Source: Druceiella hillmani
Lineage: Eukaryota > Arthropoda > Insecta > Lepidoptera > Hepialidae
Length of the DNA: 64,000 nucleotides
Direction of reading: 5' to 3'
Assembly (NCBI GenBank): GCA_039881145.1
Contig: JAYKKI010000029.1
Location: forward strand, 24,364,001-24,428,000
The notes beneath the pieces are model-generated. The model had not been told where the DNA came from. It did not search any database and worked only from the letters and a program-made list of their open reading frames with translations. The position numbers and the translations under genes are program-made. Each line of letters begins with the position of its first letter. The stretch's first letter is position 1. Positions 12,501-24,159 of the stretch are shown piece by piece.

Positions 12501-15500
12501 CCCAAATTTTTTAAGAAATTAAAAAACAGGCCCTTAATACGTAACTTTGAATACATAACATACAATCTTATTATTATAAAAGTATTATTTCCAATTTAAA
12601 TCTGAAACTACACTCGACCATCACAGAACCTCAGATATCAATATCATCATCTGGAATCATAGCATCATCATCGACATAGATGTCGCTAAAACAAATTTCA
12701 CAGCATCATAACTTATAGAAATAAAAACTTTTACTTTAATGTCAATGCAATGGTTTTGTTTTTATGAAATGGATAAAATACTATTTCTATTACCTGCGAA
12801 ACATTCAAAAGACGAATGCTATGGAGAAACCACTTTTAGTCATCTATGTTATTGATGTGTCAGAATTTCATTCCTAAAAGGAAATACCAAAATAAAGCCG
12901 TTATAGATTATAAACATTACAAAACAAATGCTAATTAATGACTAACATTGATACTATAGTGTGTTGGGTTGATCACACAAAGCAACCCAACACACTACGG
13001 TATCAATGTTAATACCTATAATGCACCAAATGATCCCATTTTCGATTCCCAACTGCTCGTCGAGCCGGGTTGTACTGTTGTGCTGGTTTATACTAAGATA
13101 TTACTTTTGTAGCAATTATATTTTTAGCCTTATTTTAATTTGTACATTAAAGTCCATAAAATAACATAAATAAATAAATTATTAGATAACATTTTCCGAA
13201 AACAAGTTTTATACCCTGAAAGAGGTATTATTTTTACATTGAAACACAGACTTGACATGACAAAAAATAGTAAAGTGATATATATATTGAAAAATTATCT
13301 AAATGCTTTTATACAATACAATTACATTATATTTAAGCATTACAAACAATTTTAGTTGATTAAAATCTGTACACTGTCAGGACTTCACACAAGAAATTTC
13401 ATTACTTTAAGTGTTTATTTATTACAGCATGGCATTACAAAAGCGTACCTGTTGGTTTTCATTTAATAATTGTGCCGCAATCTTGCGATTTCTGTATACT
13501 TTAATTTTATCTATTATGGGTTTTTATTAACTATAAATATATAAGTGTTATGCTCTAATTTGTTTGAAAGTGGAGCAATTACAAACATCAGTTACAACTG
13601 GTTCAAACTTTTTTCTACAATATCCTATAGTGACACCTGCACAAACTTCATTTGCGTCTTTAAAGCAGTTCACCTTTTCAATTGCAATCAGTGCACAGAA
13701 GACTACTTTTCTTTTATTTTTTTTCTCTTATTTATTATTTTATTATAATTTCATATAATTTTATATTATTTCGTACATTGAATTAAGAAAATAAACTAAA
13801 TAAACACAAGTAGAACTTACCGCTACAAGGGAAAATTTTTTCAGTTGATTATTTCTTTAACTATCCTTCACATTCCATATCGCATACAATTCATCTGAGG
13901 ATCCAGTATTGATATTGTTATTGGCAACAGGTGCTTGGGTAGAAGATCTGGTACTTCGTGTCGAGTTTATGCAAAAATGGGCAGATGAAGGTATACCTAT
14001 TGTGTTCTGGATATCTGGATTCTATTTCCCGCAAGCATTTTTAACGGGTGCTTTACAGAATTACGCACGAAAACATGTCATTGCAATAGATTCAATTGCC
14101 TACAGCTTTGAGGTAAAGTACATCAAATTTATATGATCAAACCTAAAAATATAATTCATATGTTTGGTTTTTAATTTATTCCTTTTTCATGAAAAGTTAT
14201 TAGATTTACATCAGACCGTTGGACAAGAGCGTGTGGACCATAACTTCAGAGAAGAGGATGGAATAAGTGGAAGGTTGTGTAGTGGAATGCAGTGGTAGTT
14301 AATAAAAAGCCAACAAAATTTATATTGTACGTGTCACAATGAGACAGTTTAATTTATACATCGCGTAATGTCAGAAAATAGGCTTATAACAATCGTGTGA
14401 TACATGAAAAATGGTGGACGTGGATGACCAATACACAGATATCTTTTCCACTAATGCACTAACAATCTTCGTGCAGAAAAAAGTGTAAAAACTTAACAAA
14501 AAGTATTTCAAAAATCTACTTAATAATGCTATCAATCGGCTAACCACAGTTGGTTACTTCAGGAGAACAATGATCCCAGATAGGAATTGGCATCAATATT
14601 CTCTTGAAGTAAGATGTGATAGGCAGAAAACAATGTCATAAACTTAAATTAGTCTTGCAGTGATCTGATAAGTAAAGAATATCTTGTAGAACGTAAACAA
14701 CATGAGAGAAACAAGCATTTATTCTACAGCAGCCATTTCAGACCTAAAGTCTCATATGGTGTATGGTTCATTACTGTCAGGCTGTGATCTATAATAATAG
14801 TGACTGTATGGTATAATAAAACTCTAGAGCAATTAATGCACTTCAAAATTAATTCATGAAAATTTCGTTCATATGCTTTTCTGCCACTAAGTTTTTCTAA
14901 TGCTGTTACAATAAATTTTAGTAAAATATCTGTATTTATCCATAACTTATCTACCTATATATTGATTTTGTGAAATTTAGAACTCTGTTTAAAAAGAAAT
15001 CAATTTCAAAATAAACGTGCCTCTTATGAAAACTCACCAAAGGTCAAAAACTCGCATAAAAAGCAACAACATGGCATTATATAAAACTGACATATAAACA
15101 TACTATTCAAAAATATAAGTTCAAATTATTGCATAATGTTACACTACACATAAACATTACATTACACTATTAATAAACTATTATTCTCGCAAACAAATGA
15201 TGCAGCAGAGAGAGCTGTATTACACGATTTTGAATTGATTTATATTAAAAGTTGTGTATTGCATTTCTCATTGTTTTTAAAACAAATTTCTCTCATACAT
15301 TTCTTTAAGGTATACGGAATGTGCAACAAGTTTTGATGCCTATTTTTTACCAAAATACAAAGAATTTTCTTCAAACTTCTTTTTGAAGAGTTTATAAATA
15401 ACCTCCATTTTTATATGGTCAGTTATACAGGTGATTTATAATGGAGAAATAATTTATTTTTCAATTGCAAGATATTTACTATCCTGCTAACAGCTTTTTG

Positions 15501-18500
15501 GAATCCTTAGTAACGCAAAATGCTTGGTATAAAAGTCAGGATATCACACTCCCGTAAGGATATCACACACCAGATCACATGAACTTGCGCCTCAGTTGTA
15601 CTGGTTTGGGGTGGGCGGAACAACTTATTTTCTGCTAATTCTCCACCCCCACAACATTTTTTCTGCCAGTCTTAGTCTTGAGTCCTTGAAAAGGTTTTTT
15701 ATAAAATTGTGCATTAATTCGATGCGAAATTTCAGCAGATTTTACACCACCTGTACGATTTTATGCTGCTCGATATTGCACCAAAAGTCTTTCATAAAAT
15801 AAAATGATTTGCTTTCTGATCTTCTGTAAGAAGATAGGAAACCATATTGCCAACAACTTTCTATAACCCAAAACATCCAAAATGATTCTTCAGCACTCCT
15901 ATATAATATACCGATATAACAATTTCCTATATTGTAAGATGTCAGTCACCTTCAATCAGCTCACAAATTGTGCGAGTGTCCTCCTCAGTGATATTCTGGA
16001 ATCGATGTCAGTTACTCTCATTTCCCACTGATTCTAACCACATTAAATTTATATATTCTAGTTATAGATTTGGATTCTTGAAAGGAGTTTTTCAGCAATG
16101 CAGTTGGTCAGTAGAAAATTTTAGAGATTTTATGCCCTCCCGTAACAAAAATGTAATGGTAATACAATACCTAACAGACATATATACCTCTTGCTCCTCT
16201 CCTCCTCTGATATAATGCTACTGAAGATTAATCAATCATCGGTGGACTCCACTCCTAAACATCCCCATCTAACACATTTTAAAGTGAGGCATGACTCACT
16301 GTACCCGATAAGGAGTTAATGTTACGTTAAACACCCAATAAGATGTTAAAGTTACTGCACTCGATAAGCAGTTAAAGTTAAGCACCCGATAAGTTAAGTC
16401 TAGTTTATATTTATACGCATTCATACTTTGACCAAGACAAACTTAATTTACCACCCATTTTAATCTATTTCCTTTTATATAGGAACACTTCTTTATTGAA
16501 TCCTTAAAATAATTACAAATTATTTAAGTGTTCATCAACAAATTTTATCGTTAGCACTTATATTACCTCAATTTACTAAACTAACCGCAAACAACTTTGA
16601 GACGCCACAAGCACAAAAGATCTTGATCACGATGCCTTTCATAAAATACCTACTGAAGGAGATTTGTTGTACTCATAAAACTTTGAAATTGATTGTGATT
16701 CATAGATGAATCAGTACAAGCAATACAAATGGCTCTATGAATGAAATAAAAAAATCATCATTATTATACCTTATAATCTCTAGCACTTCTTTAATCTCAG
16801 CTTTAATTTATTTCATTTTTTATTACCAATTCATATTCTGTATAAAACTAAACTGAGAATTGGTATTAGTGAATTGGTTTTAGCTTCATATGCTACATTT
16901 AGATTATAATAAAATTGTAAATTGATTGTATACTAAGAAAAAATGCCAATTTGACACCATAACTCTACTGACATTGCTTACTTCACGTATTTAAAATATA
17001 GTTTTAAAAGACAATGAAACTAATATTATAAAATAAATTTTCATTTATGACTTGTTTTCAATGTAAATGAAATATTTGGCTTAAAAAAAATATTATTTTT
17101 GTTATATTTTACACTAAAATATTTTACATTACGCACTTATCAAGCAATTTAAAAAATCTAATCTAAATTTTATGCAGTTTCTCAGAGATCCTCCTCCAAA
17201 GCGTTTAGAAGATGGCTGCTGTGTCAGAGGACTGTATTTGGAAGGTGCTCGCTGGAATCTTAATGAACATATAATAGAAGAGAGCCGACCTAAAGAACTT
17301 TACATAGGTATAAGAATTATGCCTACAATGAAATATCGTAACAACGGCAATATATGTGGTCAATAATAAAGAGTATAAGCACCATCAATGCATCTCTAAT
17401 GTTCTCTACATTACCGCAGTTTAAGTGGCTCATTTCTAACAATATAGTATAGATATAAGTTAACTATAACATTTTTTAGATTGAGATTGAAAACTATTTA
17501 TACCCATATTAAGATCTTCAACACGACTCAGTATCCATCTATGGTTTTCCAGTATATCACTATACTTTGTAGCACTTCAATATGTCATCTTTGGAAATTT
17601 CACAAAAATGATAACAGTTACGAAACTGTACACATAGCTAGTAAATAGTATTATCAAATGCAAGGCCGGCATGTGCTTTGTTTTGTGAACAATTCACTAA
17701 GATGATGATTTTTGAAATTTAACTCTGAAAAACAAATTAGTCAATAGTTATCACTATCACATATCTCATAATCTATGGATATCCAGATCCGTTTATCATG
17801 CGGCACACACAAATGTCATTTGCACTGCTCCCAAATAACTTTCTCGCACATTGACATTTATTGTTTTATTATATAAAAGTTAAATTCGAGTTTTGGTTGG
17901 TCCATACAAAATAATATAATTACAAATAATTTATTTATATAATAATAAATATGAATAAAAAAAATAAAATTATTTAAATATATAAGTGAAAATTAATATA
18001 TGGGATTTATTTTTTTATTACCCTACCCTATTGAAATTCATACCAATATTATTAGTTTCTGGTATTACAAACCTTATTACATATTGCTAGATCATGTTGT
18101 CAAGTTGTAAGTTAAAAATTTATAATTAATGTAAAGCACAGTGCTCCTTGAAAAAGAATACTAAGTAACTTGCCTTTTATTTTTATTGTTGTTTTGTGAG
18201 TACAATCAGTTACGTTTTAAAATGCATTTGTGACTTATTTCTTTTCAAATTCATCGTTCACTATGCTTGTGTATCTGTGGTGATGAACCACTCTGGGCTT
18301 TACATAAAATACTTAACTTCAGAGAGAGTGCTGACACCCGATCTTCCCATAATAGATTGTGATTTCACCTTAGATATCCTTGATAATAAAATGCAACATA
18401 TTTTAACTTATAAAATTCTCATTTACATAGCAATGTCACATGAGACTACATCAGCCCTAATATTGAGTAATGCTGGCTATGGCCAAATGAATCATAACAA

Positions 18501-19095
18501 GCACCTATTCTAATTCCAAGTTCATGGGTTAATGGTTATAGCTTTCAGACTATGTGCACCATTTTCCCTTTTCTCTGTGGTATCAATTTGAATGACAGCC
18601 TTGAGGACATTGCGAATATAAGGATAAGAAATTCAGGATCAATTGTAAATGGCATTAAAAATTATAGTTTTTGTGGACTGAATTACATTTTTCAAATAAG
18701 GAAAATACACATTTACTCTGTCATAAAATATTTTTCTAACCTGAGGGAGATCAGAATCATCTCTTGATTAATATTTGATTGCTTAAACCACAAACCTGAA
18801 GCACTTAAAAGTAAAAATAATGCTTAACTTTCATTATTCACCATTAATGTCAAAATAATTAAACATAATTGATTTAACAGAAATGGCCATTATAGCAATG
18901 AAGCCGGAACAGAACCACAAGGTACCACCGGGCACTTATGAGTGTCCTGTATACAAGACACTGCTGCGTGCTGGCACCCTCTCCACCACTGGTCACTCCA
19001 CAAATTATGTAATGACCATTGAACTCACAACTACGAAACCTCAGGCACATTGGATCAAGCGAGGCGTGGCTCTTTTCTGTGCTCTTAATTATTAA
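3354..19095 (+). CDS. DNAH1-like: Axonemal dynein heavy chain, DNAH1-like, 3' end (8 exons)
   Basis: The product is the microtubule motor subunit of an inner-arm axonemal dynein, acting in sperm flagella or sensory cilia. Eight exons (3354-3506, 7879-8014, 8353-8488, 10026-10121, 10977-11107, 13931-14112, 17178-17307, 18881-19095) join through matching phases (0,1,2,2,1,0,1) into 392 uninterrupted codons. The first exon carries the family signature NYGGRVTDDWDRR near AAA6. Later exons carry the C-terminal domain: YPSLKPLG, FWISGFYFPQAFLTG, YLEGARW, then GTLSTTGHSTNYV and a terminal HWIKRGVALFCALNY before TAA. From memory of the human paralogues, the blocks NANI.YAQ.E, KELY.EMA and TLLRAGTLSTTGHSTNY fit DNAH1 better than DNAH3/7/12. 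Motor ATPase exons lie upstream of the window. An AATAAA at 19101 follows the stop. The exons look intact, so this is probably a live gene. Confidence 0.93.
4980..6470 (+). pseudogene. Jerky/Tigger-type pogo transposase relic in a dynein intron
   Basis: Plus-strand fragments in order: an N-terminal CENP-B-type HTH (KRKHVTLLLNQKLKLLQRLD, then KIAKDLLLG) at about 5000-5170; GGKLSADDGATKKV near 5415; MDQGVIDWWKRCY and NKMKLD near 5939-6100, corresponding to the QPMDQGVI part of the DDE domain; then a degraded C-terminal stretch to about 6470. Stops and frameshifts separate the pieces. It lies inside the intron between the first two visible dynein exons. Confidence 0.8.
7041..7256. repeat. 45-bp tandem repeat, about 4.7 copies
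   Basis: The unit resembles ACTTATTAAGAACATATAAA followed by GTCAGTTATTTTGCTATTCAA. Because 45 is a multiple of three, it leaves an open frame reading TYLLKTYKVSYFAIQ repeatedly, which is not a gene. It lies in a dynein intron. Confidence 0.8.
7879..8014 (+). CDS. Dynein heavy chain exon
   Basis: Acceptor AATTTCAG at 7871-7878; donor GTAATT from 8015. It encodes YVKTLPINDDPSLFGLHGNA and SYAQAES, matching the LP.ND.PE.FGLH.NANI block of DNAH1-type chains. It ends in phase 1. The preceding intron (3507-7878) contains a Jerky-type transposase relic. Confidence 0.9.
8353..8488 (+). CDS. Dynein heavy chain exon
   Basis: Acceptor TTTTTAG at 8352; donor GTGAGT from 8489. It takes phase 1 from the previous exon (split Glu) and ends in phase 2 (split Met). 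It encodes TLRSLQPKLTSGSGG and DEITEQTAKEIL, the region before the YP.SY.ESLNTVL.QE block. Confidence 0.9.
9690..9842 (+). repeat. Possible LINE 3' tail
   Basis: The stretch CTTTATCCAGCAGTGAATGG followed by a GATGATGATGA run resembles 3' ends of insect non-LTR retrotransposons. No coding sequence is attached. The identity is tentative. Confidence 0.35.
10026..10121 (+). CDS. Dynein heavy chain exon
   Basis: Acceptor CTTAG ending 10025; donor GTGAGT from 10122. It encodes YPVSYKESLNTVLIQEVIRY, a strongly conserved block of axonemal dynein C-terminal domains. It enters and leaves in phase 2. Confidence 0.92.
10977..11107 (+). CDS. Dynein heavy chain exon
   Basis: Acceptor TTCTTACAG ending 10976; donor GTAAAG from 11108. 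It encodes DLLKALKGLVVMSDILE and WSASAYPSLKPL, the well-known KGLVVMS...YPSLKPL segment. It ends in phase 1 with a split Gly. Confidence 0.92.
11108..13930 (+). other. Dynein intron, mostly featureless
   Basis: AT-rich intron sequence with one hairpin (12943-13011) and no transposase or exon. Neighbouring introns 8489-10025, 14113-17177 and 17308-18880 are likewise without recognisable content apart from the possible LINE tail at 9690. Confidence 0.6.
12943..13011. repeat. 29-bp hairpin, 11-nt loop
   Basis: Left arm 12943-12971 and right arm 12983-13011 are inverted copies with two mismatches (TAACATTGATAC... / ...GTATCAATGTTA). It lies in a dynein intron. Confidence 0.85.
13931..14112 (+). 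CDS. Dynein heavy chain exon
   Basis: Acceptor GGCAACAG ending 13930; donor GTAAAG from 14113. Sixty full codons include GIPIVFWISGFYFPQAFLTG followed by LQNYARKHVIAID, the best conserved block of the dynein C-terminal domain. The exon ends in phase 0. Confidence 0.93.
17178..17307 (+). CDS. Dynein heavy chain exon
   Basis: Acceptor TATGCAG ending 17177; donor GTATAA from 17308. It encodes CCVRGLYLEGARWN and ESRPKELYI, matching the HGLFLEGARW...ES.PKELY block. It ends in phase 1. Reading on past the donor gives a non-homologous extension, which supports this donor. Confidence 0.9.
18881..19095 (+). CDS. Dynein heavy chain terminal exon
   Basis: Acceptor TTTAACAG ending 18880. With the split Glu it encodes EMAIIAMKP, CPVYKTLLRAGTLSTTGHST and the C-terminus HWIKRGVALFCALNY, then TAA at 19093-19095. 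An AATAAA six bases downstream is a likely polyadenylation signal. Confidence 0.94.
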
Positions 19096-19239
19096 TCTTT
19101 AATAAATTATATTATTCAATTAACAAAAGAAAAATAAAAACTACATTTCATTCCATATTTGTTAATAATGAAGGCTATAAACACTAGGAATCGCATCACA
19201 AGTCAATATAGGTGCATGGAGAAATAAAAAAATATATGA

Positions 19240-19286
<47 letters not shown>

Positions 19287-19290
19287 TATA
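19240..19290. repeat. (TA)n microsatellite within a short palindrome
   Basis: An uninterrupted TA run is flanked by ATATATGAATATA and its inverse TATATTCATATAT, 150 bases after the dynein stop codon. Confidence 0.85.
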
Positions 19291-20004
19291 TTATATACAC
19301 ACAATTTCTCCGAAATTCTGTGAACACCTCACATTTTTTTCTACAATTTCATCAGTCTTGCATACATGAAGCTAGATAATCACAAACTTTCGTTAATAAA
19401 ACAAATATTGTTGTAAGAAGTCATTATTATCACATTCTGAGCGATGTTCTCAGGGTTTGTCCTAAAATATGGTTTGTTTCCAAAATGTTATTTATCTTAT
19501 CCACATGAAGCGATATACTTGCAAAAAATAACATTCGTCAAATTCAGAGCAAGGGCAATTTAAAATTGAAAACAAAATATCGATATATCCAAAAGCATGC
19601 AGACACGTTAAGGTTTGATCTAAAATTCTATTAGTCTCTCCTGCATGAGGTTAGATAGTTGTAATTTTGGGGTATAGATATTAACCATTGGGTTGGATTC
19701 AAAAGGCAATAAAAAACTTGTCCTATTTTTAATTGTTACACATATATGAAATATGTTTTGTTTCAAATCATCGCTAGTTTTAACCTTCTAGAGACTATAT
19801 ATCAAAAGATCGCTTTACTATATTTCTTCCATTAAACAATTTTTAAAATGCTTAATATCGCATTCTTGTCACCGCATGGTGGTTCCATTCATAGGTCATA
19901 AATCGAAAAATTGGTACCTCGACTACTTTACTTACTATTAGGATAAACACATTACCTAAAAACATGTAAATGCCGCTACTAATAATTGCTTTTCACTTGC
20001 ATTT

Positions 20005-20062
20005 TGACATTTGACGTGCGCGCATTGCATTTTGACCTTTGACGTGCGCGCATTGCATTTTG
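20005..20062. repeat. 29-bp direct duplication
   Basis: TTGACGTGCGCGCATTGCAT occurs twice, 29 bases apart, in otherwise AT-rich DNA. Confidence 0.7.
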
Positions 20063-20210
20063 TTTACTTCAACCCTTTGCTTACTAATAACTCATCTTAG
20101 CAATAACATTTCCCAGTATTTGTTTAGTTATTTTTATTTCTGGAAATGTAAGGTCAAGGTAAGTATTGCAATATTTAATGTATTTTAATTTTATATGTTT
20201 TGTCGTATTT

Positions 20211-20266
20211 AATTATAATCAATCTTACTAGCATTAAAATATATGCTAGTAAGGTTGATTATAATT
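20211..20266. repeat. 23-bp hairpin, 10-nt loop
   Basis: AATTATAATCAATCTTACTA plus GCA at 20211-20233 is repeated inverted at 20244-20266 with one mismatch. Confidence 0.85.
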
Positions 20267-22249
20267 TAACGTAAAAACGCATAATTTTTATTTCTCTTGG
20301 TCCTACAATTTTTAGTAACTACAAAGACTCGTTAATATAGGTTTTTACATATTTATATAAGTGTAGTCTATGTAAAATACATGAGCCAACATAACCTGAC
20401 ATAGCCTGTGGGTATTATGGCTCTTTATGTTAACTCATAGTATACTTTTTCGTGGCACGTCTTCAAGACTTTTACAATATTACTTATGTAGTATGTTTTT
20501 TCTGTTCAGGTAATTTACTGAAGTGCTCCTCTAATAGGATGTATGTTTAATAGGATGTCTTTGAGTTATGGAACTCAGTAAGAGGGCATACTACAAAAAA
20601 ACACGACCATATTTTATCGATGCTGTTAGAAAACTTAATAGAGAATATAGACATAAGTTACACGGTTTCCAAACCGAATTTATTACATAACTGTACATTG
20701 ATATTGTCTGACGAAAGATGAAACGCCAGTTAATAAACTTAAATAAAAGAGTTGTATTTTGTAGACTGCCGTCATTAACTGACCTCGAGAATCTCTGTAT
20801 TTTAGTGTCATAAAGGAAGAATGATAGAAACTTTGTGTAGCCAGAATAATTATTGTATTTATTTAAATCCAATCCAACGAAATATTTAGTCTAAAATAAA
20901 TGCAAGACTTCCTTAATTTAAAATATTAAATTTTTCAAAGAAAACATGTACACAATCAATATGAAAATTATTCATTTCTGGGAATTTAAATAAAAATTTA
21001 GCGCAATAAATTAATAAGATTTTATAATACATTCAAATTAACTTTGCAAGATCAATTATTTCTTTATAAAGAATAAATTGAATGTTCATTTGGGGAAAAT
21101 GATTTATCATTACGGGGCTTAAAAAATAACACGAATAAGAGCAATAAGAATGATATTTGTGTTAATGTTTGATTTTCCAGGTAAGTCACATGAATGAGTG
21201 GCTTTTGTTACAGGCACTGAAATTGTTTTTTAAGTTAGATTCTTGCTAAAATGGAGATTTGCACATTCACTCGCTAAGGACACTGCAACCTTTCTGAACC
21301 CCTGCTCGACTAGGTGTAGAGGTAATATTATAATTTAGACATTACTAACTATAAGAAAAATGTGCTAGATCAGCAGATCATAGAGCAGAAGATCTAACGA
21401 CTTGGTTAAAGTACATATTCAATGGCGAATAAGAGATTTCTATGAAGACTACATTAACAATCATTATTTCTGGAATGAAACTATACATAATGTATAGATA
21501 TGGACAACAGAAATTGAAAATATATTTTAAAAACTTCATCCTCCAATCCAAGTCAACGAAAATCCCAATTACGAATTAATTATTAGATATCTCTACGAAT
21601 AAAAAAGCTATAGAATATCGTTAATTAATTATTATCTGTCAACGGCACCTTATAAACGAAAGCACCTATATGTCTGGAATTTTCGTGTTCGAACCAGTTA
21701 TATATTAAACTTAAAAAGTCTTCAGTAGCTTCATTGCCTTGGAACTCCTGAAGACTTAAATCACACGACAACATTTATCATATTAACCATAACTTGTCTG
21801 GTTCCCCTTGGAAACGGTGTTATATTTAATTAAATCCTGTTTTCATTAAAATTTTTCTCCTCCATCTTATATTATTTATTTCAAGTTTCGAAATTATAAC
21901 CTTGTAGACACATCATTAGTTTCTTGTTTAAATGCAAATAATAAATATTTTCGTACCCTTAAACATTATAACTTCACAGAATTTAGTTTTCTTAATGAAA
22001 ATAAAAAATATCCATTAATCTATTATGTTTCTTCGACGCAATATCATGCTGAGCAGTTGCTTTTTTAATATTTGTTTCATAGAGTTCCTATGTTCTGATT
22101 AAGTAATTTAGATTTAGTGGGTATTAACGATAAAATAAAATAGAAACCTTCGAATATATAAAAAGGCATTTCTTAATTAAAATGATAAATGAATGTTTGT
22201 ATATATGTCTCTCATTGACACGCTATGTTTAAAAACAATAAGAAAATAT

Positions 22250-22918
22250 ATCCTAGTATCTCCAAAAAAGAGATTTGTAGAAAACTTATTTCTTAACGTC
22301 GTTCAGAACAGACCGATTCCTCGCAAGTCTTGTAATGTTCTGCCCGTGTCTTCGAGTGATTATTTAAGTGTCATTTCGCATTCGTCTCAGAAGATAATTT
22401 TAGCTTTTTTTAGAGGTTCACCCTGTTCTTCGGTTATATTTAACTGTAGCTGTAGGACGGAGTGGGCAGTTGGTCCTCCTTCTATGAGTGTGGCGGCAAT
22501 GCAGGATGATGTCTGTGCAAGTGCGATGTGTTGTTTACCGCGTATTTCTGCCAACAGTCCATTTATTAGAAACGTTTTTTCGATGCCGTCCAAGTAAATA
22601 ATTCCACCAGGTCCATGATAACGTTGTAATTTTTTTTGTTGTCTTTGAGAAGTGGTTTGTTGTGAGCAATTTATTGAAATAGTTCGATGATGTTGTAGCT
22701 TTTCTCCTTTATAATTTCGAAGCTTAACACACTGAAATCATCTTGTCATGATGCTGGCATCCCAAGTTGAACTGAGGTCTGGTTTTTTAATGCTAAACAT
22801 TTGTCTTCTAGGTGAAGATGCCGTCGTTGCATTCGATGGCCAGTTCTTTATGAGCTTGTTGGATTTGATTCAATATGTCATCACTCATAGCTGTTTTGAA
22901 TTCTATTGGTTACATGTT
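22250..22918 (-). pseudogene. Helitron PIF1-like helicase fragment
   Basis: Just left of the hAT insertion the minus strand resumes with MSDDILNQIQQAHKELAIEC. It continues, after stops, to HGPGG, EKTFLINGLLAEIRGKQHIA and EGGPTAHSVLQLQLNI, the Walker A region (degraded from GPGGTGKT) and motif Ia. It ends with KIIF-stop-DEC, where the Walker B tryptophan codon is a stop, and SLEDTGRTLQDLRG. It was once continuous with the middle region across the hAT insertion. Confidence 0.85.
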
Positions 22919-22929
22919 GTTATTATCAG

Positions 22930-23953
22930 GGCCACGCCACGGGATTTAGATCCAGCAATCTTTTTAGAAGACCATTATTTTTACCGCGCATATTTGATCC
23001 AGTATCATAGCCCTGTCCCCTCAAGTTGTTTATGTCCAAATTAATTTTGTCTAGTTTTTCTATTATGAATGACGTTAATCCAGCGCCAGTTGTATCGATA
23101 ATTGGACAGAAGGCTAGGAAATGCTCCCTTATTTCCAACTTTCTAGTTTCTGTGTTAAAATTGACAAATCTTATTATAATACTAATTTGCTCTACGTGTG
23201 AAACGTCAGGAGTACAATCCAGTATTATTGAAAAATATTTATTAATTTTACATAAATTTAAAATAAATTGTTGAAATTGGTTACCGAGTATGTAAATGAT
23301 TTCATTTTGGATCTTATCTCCAAGATAAGTCGGCATATTTTTGAAATCTGAATCATTCGTTACACGTCGTATATGTTCAGTCATTGAAAGATCGAATTTT
23401 CCTAACATTTCAATACATTTTAAAAAATTACCATTGTTACTATTGTATAATTTGTTGCTTTGGCCATGAAAAGCCATATTTTGTGTACTTAGAAACTGGA
23501 CCACATATATTAGTCTTTTGATTACATCGTACCAGCGCTGCTTTTCAACCTCTGAAAGTTTTTGTTGTATACTATCAATAGTGTTTTTATTTTTAAGAGC
23601 GTGACACAAATCTGTCCATTTTTTATAATTATTGAAATGAGCAGAACTTTTCTCATGTCTGCTACAATACAAAGCTAGATGTTGCCACTAATCACTAACT
23701 CCCTCGCAAAATTTATTTTTATGTTTTGATTCAAATAGCTTGCAACAGAAGCAATAAACGGCATTTTGGACACTGAATACAGCAGCCACTCTCTATGATA
23801 CTTTTCACCGTTTCCTAAATGCCTTTCATAATAATACTCGGAAAATTTTCGCCCCGAAGAGTCACGCGGAAAATTATACTGTTTAATTTGTTTAATCGGA
23901 TTTTCTGTTAGATACTGGATCAAAGTAGCATTTAAAACTTCTGGCCAGGTCAT
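22930..23953 (-). pseudogene. hAT transposase (ZMYM1/DUF4371 type), truncated
   Basis: The N-terminal piece 23953-23675 has the TTF-finger-like EYYYERHLGNGEKYHREWLL. After a frameshift plus stop near 23680, 23672-22926 continues with QRWYDVIKRLIYVVQFLST, FLKCIEMLGKFDLSMTEH and NKYFSIILDCTPDVSHVEQI (first catalytic Asp in the LDCT.D block), then QGYDTGSNMRGKNNGLLKRL (second conserved Asp region). The frame reaches the terminal inverted repeat only seven residues after GLLKRLLDL. The whole C-terminal half, including the hAT dimerisation domain, is therefore missing through internal deletion. It cannot be active. Confidence 0.87.
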
Positions 23954-24159
23954 CTTGGTAAAAAGTTGGTATTAGTGATGATAATTGTCTCGGCGGTGAC
24001 AATGGTGTATCAGCAGTATCAGGCAGAGGCACGGACGTAACTTCGGCGGCATCATCTTAAATTAAAGACAAACAAACAAAAACATAATATTGCTCGTACA
24101 TTTCTAATCTACTTGTCTGAATAAACTGATTTGTCTATCTATGAATAATTATGTATAAT

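Larger units (their letters stand above)
19110..22249. other. Intergenic DNA between dynein 3' end and Helitron
   Basis: Contains the TA microsatellite, a 29-bp duplication and a 23-bp hairpin. No gene is seen. The 93-codon minus frame at 20872-20591 shows no domain. Confidence 0.6.

Noticed and set aside
13909..14136. Dynein frame starting upstream of the acceptor and ending past the donor
   Set aside because: Only 13931-14112 is homologous; the rest is intron read-through.
18196..18767. Two plus-strand open frames of 105 and 71 codons
   Set aside because: They lie inside the last dynein intron, without homology or splice support.
22193..23274. Plus-strand frames over the helicase and hAT transposase
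   Set aside because: Antisense shadows of the minus-strand transposon fragments.
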